Assembly (NCBI RefSeq): GCF_000219915.2
Contig: NC_017964.1
Span: 4,278,001-4,342,000 of the forward strand
Source of the DNA: Advenella kashmirensis WT001
GTDB lineage: Bacteria > Pseudomonadota > Gammaproteobacteria > Burkholderiales > Burkholderiaceae_B
Length of the DNA: 64,000 nt
Direction: 5' to 3'
Shown here: piece after piece, positions 57,082 through 64,000 of the stretch
Position numbering within the stretch: position 1 is the first letter of the stretch
How the letters are laid out: each line of letters begins with the position of its first letter
Position numbers and translations under genes: made by a program
Notes under the pieces: generated by a model
The model's input: only the letters and a program-made list of their open reading frames with translations
The model's database searches: none
What the model was told of the DNA's origin: nothing

Positions 57082-57611
57082 AAATTGAAGCCCCGGCGCT
57101 GGGCCGGGATATATGCAGGCGTGGATTGGTCCTATAGTGTCAAAACGTATCAAAAAAAGGAAAGAAAAGGGGCGGGCCCATTGAATGGAGGGTCTTTTAA
57201 GAGTGGATTTGCCGCTGCAGGATTCGCACTTATGAGAAACGGCGCGGTTGGCATTCTGCGGTGCCGACATTCGGGCCACGCAGAATCCGTACTGCAGTGA
57301 TGGCCAAAACAGCGTACGAGTGATGCTGTAGCCTGCCACAAGCTATGAACTAGCGACAGGCGAAAAAAATGCCCGCACAGTGTGCGGGCAAGTGGCTGAG
57401 ATTTAATTCTATCACTATTTGCAAAAAAGTCTACGGTTCACCGTCATAAACCTGTTTCAGTCGCGAAAGCAACCTGATTGTAGCGGGAGGACTGGATGGT
57501 ATTTTTCAGCGCATTGTTTCTTCGCCGGGACAGCTGTTCCTTGCGCTCAAATTTCAGGATAAGCCCCGGAAATAACCGATATAATAGGCTAACTTCACTG
57601 ATGTTTCGCCT
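57082..57611. other. Intergenic region before mnmE
   Basis: A 530-bp gap. It holds the leftward terminator-like hairpin at 57363-57389 and, near 57578-57583, tataat that may be the mnmE -10 box, but no -35 at proper spacing. No gene is recognised. Confidence 0.4.
57363..57389 (-). terminator. Rho-independent terminator without an assigned gene
   Basis: Read leftward, gcccgcac pairs perfectly with gtgcgggc around a 3-base loop and is followed by a T-rich run (ATTTTTTT). No leftward gene is found immediately upstream of it, that is between 57390 and 57611, so the transcript that it would stop is unknown. Confidence 0.75.
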
Positions 57612-59017
57612 ATGTCTGCTCCTGCCAACGATCCTATTGCTGCTATTGCAACCGCGCCGGGGCGCGGCGGTATAGGCGTCATCCGTATTTCGGGACCCGA
57701 TCTGACCGCGCTGATATCGCAGTTGTTTGGCCGGGAACTGGCGGCGCGCCATGCCTATTATCTGCCATTTTGCGATAGCAAAGGCGAGCCTATTGATGAA
57801 GGCATCGTACTCTATTTTCGGGCGCCGCATTCATATACCGGCGAAGATGTGCTGGAATTGCAGGGCCACGGCGGCCCGGCAGTATTGAAAAGAATACTCG
57901 ATCGTTGTCTGCAAGTGGGCGCGCCATCGCGCATGCGCCACGCCGAGCCCGGTGAATTCACTCAGCGCGCCTTTCTGAATAACCGCCTGGATCTGGCGCA
58001 GGCCGAAGCCGTAGCTGACTTGATCGACGCTTCCTCGGAGGCAGCAGCACGTAGCGCCATGGCTTCGTTGAGTGGTTCCTTTTCCGCGCAGGTGAACAAT
58101 CTGGCGGATCAAATCATTCATTTGCGCATGTTAGTGGAGGCCACGCTGGACTTTCCTGAAGAAGAAATCGAATTTCTGGAAAAATACCAGGCGCGCGAAA
58201 CACTGGGTGGCCTGATTGGCGATATGGCAGAACTGGTGCGTCAGGCACGTCAGGGCATGATTCTTCGCGAAGGCTTGCACGTTGTGCTGGCCGGTCAGCC
58301 GAACGTAGGTAAATCCAGTCTGCTTAATGCATTGGCAGGCGATGATATTGCAATTGTCACTCCGATTGCCGGCACCACGCGTGATAAAGTCACGCAGCAG
58401 ATTCACATCGAAGGCGTGCCCATCCATATCGTGGATACGGCCGGCCTGCGAGACACGGACGACACCGTGGAAAGTATCGGCATCGCGCGCAGCTGGGCGG
58501 AAATTGCCAAGGCAAATGTGATTATTCACTTGCAGGATGCACGTACGCCAAACGACGAGCTGGATGCTGGTATTACACGCAGCTGCCGCAACGTACGCCG
58601 GTGCTGGAAGTATTCAACAAAATTGATCTGCTTGATGAGACCGCGCTCAAGGCGTTGATTGCGCGACCCGCGGCAAACGGCAATACAGCCAGCACACATG
58701 AGGTTTCGCGCATTCTGATCTCTGCCGTTCACGAAACCGGCCTGGATGTACTGCGCAGCAAACTGTTGCAGATTGCGGGCTGGAACCCGGGTGCCGAATC
58801 ACCGTGGCTTGCCCGCGAACGGCATCTGGAAGCATTGCAAAAAGCCGCACAACACCTGCTTAATGCCAAGGAACATGCTGCGCAAAACGATCGCGTGCTG
58901 GACCTTTTCGCCGAAGAGTTGCGACTTGCACATGAGTCGCTGTGGAGTATTACCGGCCAGTTTTCCAGCGATGATTTGCTGGGTGAAATATTTTCGAATT
59001 TCTGTATTGGGAAGTGA
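57612..59017 (+). CDS. mnmE: tRNA modification GTPase MnmE (TrmE), one frame break
   Basis: About 469 residues after repair. The N-terminal domain starts [20 protein letters not shown]. The G domain shows [16 protein letters not shown] (Walker A), [10 protein letters not shown] (switch I) and [10 protein letters not shown], with NKIDLLDE as the guanine motif. The protein ends in the hallmark FCIGK, whose Cys is catalytic. Near 58580 one base is missing between DELDAGIT and [11 protein letters not shown]. It works with MnmG on tRNA wobble uridines. No yidC, rnpA or rpmH is beside it. Confidence 0.95.
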
Positions 59018-59326
59018 TGAAGTGTTCCCAAGATGGGACGCTTCTGCAAGGTAGCAGGCGTACTGCCAGTAATGGGTGGCAAGGCCCAGGTGTTGCCGCC
59101 GAGCTCCGATCATGGGAAAGGTATCGCGGGCTCTGCGTCAGCACAGCTGAATTTGCCAAAGATGCTCAATAGGACGCTGATCAGACTTCTCCTGTTCTGG
59201 GATGTAGACGTTGGATCAGGTCGCCCGGGCACTGATTGAGCTTTACGATGTGACGCATGCCATACTAAACAGATTGTGCTGCTCAAGCGTCTGTATTGGT
59301 CGGCTTGAGCATACGGAGAAACGAAC
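59018..59326. other. Region between mnmE and the Kiwa operon
   Basis: A 309-bp stretch with no recognisable gene, tRNA or terminator. It must hold the promoter of the defence operon, but I cannot point to a convincing one. Confidence 0.4.
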
Positions 59327-59494
59327 TTGGAACACCATTTGACACGTTATCAAAACCCGTTTTTTGCTCGGTGGCTTACGGGGCAGGTTGAGCGTGACGT
59401 ATCGCGTCATTCACTGTTCGAAATGCTTGCTGCTCGGTGTGATTTGCGGGTTTTGGAAAAGATGTGGCCCAACGTGAAACGAGTGCTGCGATGA
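59327..59494 (+). CDS. Small ORF of 55 codons coupled to kwaA, function unknown
   Basis: A TTG start with the ribosome site cggag at good spacing opens a 55-residue reading frame (EHHLTRYQNPFFARWLTGQV... ending WPNVKRVLR). Its stop overlaps the kwaA ATG as ATGA, which is the coupling style of real operons. The sequence is basic and helical in character with no membrane segment, and I do not recognise a family. It may be an extra Kiwa component, a leader peptide that controls kwaA, or the tail of a lost gene. Confidence 0.5.
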   Translation: MEHHLTRYQNPFFARWLTGQVERDVSRHSLFEMLAARCDLRVLEKMWPNVKRVLR

Positions 59495-60078
59495 GTGATC
59501 CATCTCTGAGGCTACGCCCGCTGGTGTCGTTATTGTTGTTCCTGAGCGCATATTCACCTTTGTTGATTATCTTAGTCATCAAGGATATTGATCTTCACAG
59601 CCCAATATTTTTCCGATCTCCGGTCCTTAGCGGCATCTTCCTCTTGATAGCAGTGGGCAGTAGTGTGATTACACTCAGGGCCGTGAAGGAAATCGATGGA
59701 GGACTTCCGGTTGTCATTACCAAGGCGGCGAACAGGTCCGGTGATATGTTTGGGTATACGATTCCCTATATGTTGACGTTCATGCGTATCGACCTGGGAG
59801 ATTGGCAAACCGTGCTTAGCCTTGCCATTCTCCTGAGTATTTTGTTCATCATGGCTTATCGTACGCAGACTGTGTTTATTAATCCAATTCTTGCGATAGC
59901 CGGATACATGCTGATCGATTGCACATTTAAACGGGGCGAGAAAGAAACCCAGGCCATGGTGATCACGCGGGCGCCGATCAGCGCGGGGGACTCATGTCGA
60001 TTGGAGCGTCTTTCGCACTATCTTTACATCGCCGCACAACCAGAGCCCAAACAGTCGGGGGAACAGGATGAGCAGTAA
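59491..60078 (+). CDS. kwaA: Kiwa anti-phage defence protein KwaA, membrane component
   Basis: A 195-residue protein with four hydrophobic segments: LVSLLLFLSAYSPLLIILVI, PVLSGIFLLIAVGSSVITL, VLSLAILLSILFIMAYR and FINPILAIAGYMLI. Size, topology, the N-terminal FLSAYSPL segment and the following DUF4868 gene identify KwaA of the two-gene Kiwa system. KwaA acts in the inner membrane as the infection-sensing partner of KwaB. ATG at 59491 is used; an in-frame GTG at 59464 with ggaaaag before it is an alternative. It overlaps kwaB by 11 bp. Confidence 0.85.
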   Translation: MSDPSLRLRPLVSLLLFLSAYSPLLIILVIKDIDLHSPIFFRSPVLSGIFLLIAVGSSVITLRAVKEIDGGLPVVITKAANRSGDMFGYTIPYMLTFMRIDLGDWQTVLSLAILLSILFIMAYRTQTVFINPILAIAGYMLIDCTFKRGEKETQAMVITRAPISAGDSCRLERLSHYLYIAAQPEPKQSGEQDEQ

Positions 60079-61018
60079 TAAGGCCAAAAGACAACTAGCA
60101 GAGATAAAATCTTTCGACTTTAGCAAGTGGTCAGTAACCTTTTGGTTAGTCAAAAGAAAGATCGTTCAGAAGGAGGCAAGTTATGCAGTGCTTCGCGTTA
60201 ATATCGACGTGAAACTGCAGCAGCGTTTCCGAGGATATCTGAAGGTGCAATTGCAAGACAAGGAGTTCCATGTCTCGGCGTACGACTTCAACAATGCGGA
60301 TGGCGACGACGTGCTGTTCACTATAGCGACAGAAACTACCGACTTTGTGAAGGTCGCCGCGATGATTAACGATGACTTTAACAACCCACATGCCAAGAAC
60401 TACGAAGAACTGCTCAATTCCTGGGCCTACATCGTATTGTTCGAGAAAGACGGAAAGCGATTTTTCACTTGGCGGAAAATTAATGCTGACACGCAACCAA
60501 AGAAAGTGAAGTCAAAGAATGCGACGTTTTTTCAGGACCACAAACTGGTAGATCTCGAAGACAAGGAAGTATTCCTGATCGATCCGCAATACGATTTCTT
60601 TGTTTACGAAGGCATTACTTTCATTGCCAACAAAAGGCAATTTGAAAGCGCCATGAATTTTCGAGAAGGGATGAAAGCAAACGGCGCTGAGGTGCTGGCT
60701 GACTTCGAGAAACTAAATATCTTTGACAATGTGGAGATCATCAAGGAGTTCGTTGGTTCAAATCTGCACCATCTGAGAAAACTCTCATCCATCCGCAAAT
60801 CTGGGTACTACAAGCAACCCGACTATATGCAGAAGCTGATTGAGGTTAATAATACCGAAAAATGGGAGCTGCAGATCGTCAAGAATAAGATTATTGTTGA
60901 GAAGGAAACGGTCGAATTGCTGCTTAAACTACTGAATAATGACAGGTTGCGTTCTCCCATCAACCATGAGCTATTTGACTCTGCCGCAAAGGCTCCCGTG
61001 GCGCAGGGGGGCGAGTAA
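60068..61018 (+). CDS. kwaB: Kiwa anti-phage defence protein KwaB (DUF4868)
   Basis: A 316-residue soluble protein of the DUF4868 family, the effector of Kiwa. Stretches such as FWLVKRKIVQKEASYAVLRV, VFLIDPQYDFFVYEGITFIA and NKRQFESAMNFREGM lie in the order that I expect for the family, and the length matches known KwaB. The gene is visibly AT-richer than mnmE before it, consistent with acquisition by transfer. It overlaps kwaA by 11 bp. Together the pair is thought to detect infection at the membrane and block phage DNA functions. Confidence 0.88.
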   Translation: MSSNKAKRQLAEIKSFDFSKWSVTFWLVKRKIVQKEASYAVLRVNIDVKLQQRFRGYLKVQLQDKEFHVSAYDFNNADGDDVLFTIATETTDFVKVAAMINDDFNNPHAKNYEELLNSWAYIVLFEKDGKRFFTWRKINADTQPKKVKSKNATFFQDHKLVDLEDKEVFLIDPQYDFFVYEGITFIANKRQFESAMNFREGMKANGAEVLADFEKLNIFDNVEIIKEFVGSNLHHLRKLSSIRKSGYYKQPDYMQKLIEVNNTEKWELQIVKNKIIVEKETVELLLKLLNNDRLRSPINHELFDSAAKAPVAQGGE

Positions 61019-61105
61019 GGACGGCGCCGGAATCACTTTGCAGCATACCGCTAGTGTCCGGCATCCACAGCGCACCATCATCATAAAATTCAATATGAAG
61101 GTCTG

Positions 61106-61732
61106 CTACAGCGCGGACATAAACACATTCTCCGTCACACGATTTACCGCAGCCAGCCTGCCGGCCTTCACCGTATCACCATCCAGCGCCATTCCTTGAG
61201 CCGAAAAAAAGCGCAGATCATGTAATCCAATCGTTGCCAGAATGGCTTTCAGATAAGGCGTCAGAAAATCGGGTTGGCGACTGTGTTCGCTGCCGAAAAA
61301 ACCACCGGATGCAATCGCGATATAAACGGGTTTGCTGTCCAGCGTACCCACTTTGCCTGCCGGCGTGATATTGAAACTGCGATTGACACGCACGACAAGA
61401 TCTATCCAGGTCTTGAGCGAGGCGGGTACGGTGAAATTGTGCATTGGCGTGCCAATGACAACCATGTCTGCTTCTTCAAGTTCGCATATCAGCCTTTCTG
61501 ATTGCTCCAGCGATCCTTCATACGACAGCGTATCAGCGTAGTTGCGGGCGGCATTGGCCAATGCATTGGCATAGTCTGCATCAATGGCAGAGGAGGCGTG
61601 CAAGCGCCAGTCGCGCCTGACGATACTACTTATTGAGTGTTGGCTGCAGAGCCGATCCACAATCGCCTGGGACAGTCGGGTGCTTTCCGATTCTTCACCA
61701 CGTGGACTGAATGTCAAATGCAATAATTTCAT
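61106..61732 (-). CDS. FMN-dependent NADH-azoreductase (AzoR family)
   Basis: A 208-residue flavodoxin-fold enzyme. FSPRGEESESTRLSQAIVDR at the N-terminus takes the phosphate-loop position, VVIGTPMHNFTVPASLKTWI binds the flavin, and IASGGFFG follows. The pattern PMHNFTVPASLK is typical of AzoR. It reduces quinones and azo compounds. It is convergent with kwaB, 87 bp apart, and marks the right edge of the defence insert. Confidence 0.88.
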   Translation of the reverse strand: MKLLHLTFSPRGEESESTRLSQAIVDRLCSQHSISSIVRRDWRLHASSAIDADYANALANAARNYADTLSYEGSLEQSERLICELEEADMVVIGTPMHNFTVPASLKTWIDLVVRVNRSFNITPAGKVGTLDSKPVYIAIASGGFFGSEHSRQPDFLTPYLKAILATIGLHDLRFFSAQGMALDGDTVKAGRLAAVNRVTENVFMSAL

Positions 61733-61861
61733 TGGTGTTCCGTGTTCAATGCTTATCTGTCCGGTTGCAACAGAGATAATGATTAATACTAATACTGGTT
61801 ATTACAGTTGTGATTCATCGAATCTAAGATTTCATGTCATATTGCCTATTTCCCGCAGGCA

Positions 61862-62374
61862 TTAGTTGATCGCCGGTAGCGTCATGCCAAAATGCAGACC
61901 GGTGCTCAGCAGGCCTTGGCGAAAATAAAAGCGCTGTGCCAGCGAGTTGGCCAGGCCGGTATCCAGTATAAGGCGTGCACACCCGGCATCCATGCCTATG
62001 GTTTGCAGCGCTTTCAGTAGCTTTGCGCCGCAGCGCTGGCCTCTGGCTGTATCCAGTGTAATCAGATCGTCGACATACAGAAACGGTCCGTAGATGAGAT
62101 TTTCCTGCAGGCGATAGCCAGCGATTGCAATCACGTCTGTGTTATTCCACATGGCAAGCATGCGATAGCCAGCAGTTTGCTGCATGCGCCGCACACGTTC
62201 AAGCATATCGTCCGCGCTTGTCAGGTGCGGACGTAATTGTTGCATGACCGCAAAGGCGGTGCGGATCTGGGTTTCATTTTCCAGGTGCGCCAATATGATG
62301 GTATCTGATTTTTCCGGTATTTCGTTGCCATTGGGCTCACCGGTAGCGCCAGCGCGTCGGGCTGCTTGTGTCAT
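61862..62374 (-). CDS. GNAT family N-acetyltransferase
   Basis: A 170-residue acetyltransferase. VDDLITLDTARGQRCGAKLL contains the acetyl-CoA-binding loop (the R/Q-x-x-G-x-G/A pattern) near residue 115, and RLILDTGLANSLAQRFYFRQ follows as in the family. ATG at 62374 has the ribosome site aaggaaa. It is divergent from the MocR-type gene 99 bp away, which may regulate it. Substrate unknown. Confidence 0.82.
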   Translation of the reverse strand: MTQAARRAGATGEPNGNEIPEKSDTIILAHLENETQIRTAFAVMQQLRPHLTSADDMLERVRRMQQTAGYRMLAMWNNTDVIAIAGYRLQENLIYGPFLYVDDLITLDTARGQRCGAKLLKALQTIGMDAGCARLILDTGLANSLAQRFYFRQGLLSTGLHFGMTLPAIN

Positions 62375-62473
62375 CTACGGTTTCCTTTTCAAATGTGATC
62401 GCTCTTCAAGGAAAAATGGTAATGCCGTTATGCCATAATCTGAAGAGCCAAGAACCAAGATACGGACTAGTCC

Positions 62474-63895
62474 ATGAATCAGACACAGCGCTATGGTTTA
62501 TCGTCTCTGGATCCCCAGGCCGGCATGCCTTTGTATCAGCAGATTTATCTGCGCCTGCGTAATGCCATCACTGACGGTTTGATATCGCCGGGTCAGCGAA
62601 TTCCCGCAGCGCGTGCGCTGGCTAAGGAGCTGGGCCTGGCGCGCGGCACGATTGAGTCGGCCTATAGTTTGCTGGCTTCAGAAGGTTACGTACAGGCGCG
62701 AGGGCAGGCCGGAACGGTGGTCATGCCCGGACTGGAGCATATCGGTGGGACGCCATTGCCGGTCGAACCTGCTTCTGCGTCAATACCTGCCTTGCCGCAA
62801 ACTCAGCCGGTTGCGCCGTTTCAGATGGGACTGCCCGCACTGGATGCGTTCCCACGCAAAATCTGGCACGTCTGGCTGCCCGTTGTGCGCGCAGTACTCA
62901 GATCCAGGATATGTTTATCCGCCCCTTGCCGGCGTGACGATATTGCGCGAGGCCATTGCCGGATATTTACGGGTGTCGCGTGGCATTAATTGCGTTCCGC
63001 AACAGGTATTTATTACATCAGGTTATCGAGACACCATTGAACTGGTGTCGCGCACGTTGCTGGCGGCTGGTGACAAGGCGTGGGTGGAAGATCCTGGCTA
63101 CGGGCCGACCAAAGATATGCTCGCAAGCATGGGAATGGCGCTGGTTCCGGTATCTGTAGATGACGAGGGTATCTGCGTTGAGCAGGGTAAAGAGCGTGCA
63201 GCGGATGCCCGGCTGGCGATCGTTACGCCCGCGCATCAGAGTCCGTTGAGTGTGTCGCTGTCGCTGGCGCGGCGCCTGGCATTGCTGGATTGGGCTGCAC
63301 ACAGCAACGCGTGGATTGTCGAAGATGATTACGACGGTGAATATCGTTATCTGGGGCGTCCATTGCCCGCGCTTAAAAGCCTGGACGGCGAGGGCAGGGT
63401 GATTTATTCCGGCACATTCAGCAAGGTCATGTTTCCTGGCCTTCGTCTGGCCTACTGTGTTGTTCCTCAAGGACTGGTGACGCGGTTCGACGATGCTGTC
63501 CAGATACATGGCAGTGGGGCACCGGCATTAGTGCAGGCGATTGTGACTGCCTTTATGAAAGAAGGCCATTTCAGTCGCCATATTCAGCGGATGCGCCGCT
63601 TGTATGCAGAGCGCCGTGTAGCGGTGGCTGCAGGCTTGATGGACGTATTGGGAGAGCGGTTGCATGTGGAGCTGCAGCCAGGCGGCATGCACCTGATTTT
63701 GCGTCCCCGGGAGGCGCGGGTATGGATGACGTGGCGATTGCACGCAGAATGTGCGAGCAGGGCATGTTTGCGCATGGTCTTTCCTCATGGTATCTGAAGC
63801 CGCCTGTCACGCATGGCCTGTTGATAAGTTTTACCAATGTCGTCTCGCGCGATATGGCTCGACAGTTGGGTGAACGCATCCTGCCGTTGTTATAG
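62474..63895 (+). CDS. MocR-type (GntR/aminotransferase fusion) regulator, frame broken three times
   Basis: About 475 residues. An N-terminal GntR winged helix (GMPLYQQIYLRLRNAITDGL; ARALAKELGLARGTIESAYS) is joined to an aminotransferase-like domain with VEDPGYGPTKDML, VEDDYDGEYRY and the PLP lysine in YSGTFSKVMFPGLRLAY. Frame breaks near 62868 (one G), 62915 (one T) and 63712 (one G) are each repaired by one base, restoring ARLAARCARSTQIQD, YPPLAGVTILREAI and GMDDVAIARRMCEQG. MocR proteins sense PLP or amino compounds, often for a divergent gene. Confidence 0.85.
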
Positions 63896-64000
63896 GTTGG
63901 CGTGCGAACTATTGGTGGTGCAGGGCAATGCAGGACAGAATTAAATATAAGCGTCTGCTGTCGTGCAGTTGAGCATGCGATGTTGCCCAGGCTCATTTAT

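Overview
The window looks like a chromosomal segment of a betaproteobacterium of the order Burkholderiales, most likely family Alcaligenaceae. The order mnmG-rsmG-parA-parB, then a tRNA/tuf/secE/nusG/rplKAJL/rpoBC block, is the arrangement I know from Bordetella, where mnmG lies beside the replication origin. An Advenella-type genome is my best guess, but the genus is an inference.

Layout. 0.2-6.0 kb: a catabolic island (two short-chain dehydrogenases, a FadR-type GntR regulator, a periplasmic binding protein, a 3-hydroxyacyl-CoA-dehydrogenase-like enzyme and a BKACE beta-keto acid cleavage enzyme). Two copies of one palindrome, tgtgatcaca, flank its promoters. 6.4-22.7 kb: a complete-looking aryl polyene (APE) pigment cluster of 17 tightly coupled genes plus a convergent phosphopantetheinyl transferase. 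23.0-28.8 kb: a ParDE-type toxin-antitoxin pair, an ornithine-cyclodeaminase-like gene with a divergent Lrp regulator, an amidase and a PQQ-type sugar dehydrogenase. 28.8-43.1 kb: serA and the transcription/translation core block rpoC, rpoB, rplL, rplJ, rplA, rplK, nusG, secE and four tRNAs, all leftward. 43.2-47.6 kb: parB, parA, rsmG, mnmG. 47.6-47.9 kb: a probable oriC with two perfect parS sites and several DnaA boxes. 47.9-59.0 kb: an aminotransferase, a 1.1 kb non-coding stretch, a HIT protein, a phospholipase D-type lipoprotein, an MFS/AbrB transporter pair with a LysR regulator, a VOC protein and mnmE. 59.3-61.0 kb: a Kiwa anti-phage system (kwaA-kwaB) preceded by a coupled 55-codon ORF of unknown function. 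61.1-63.9 kb: an FMN azoreductase, a GNAT acetyltransferase and a MocR-type regulator.

A striking property of the sequence is about two dozen single-base frame breaks, nearly all one missing base in a short homopolymer. They hit essential genes (rpoB, rplA, mnmG, mnmE, parA, parB) as often as accessory ones. The tuf gene is reduced to its two ends (115 bp), and one tRNA-Gly lacks a T-stem base. The simplest reading is a draft-quality sequence, not a decaying genome, so I describe the broken genes as the intact proteins they appear to encode and give the break points.

The most interesting biology is the Kiwa operon with its extra upstream ORF, the APE cluster with a fused ligase-dehydratase, the origin/partition region, and the beta-keto acid island with its shared operator.
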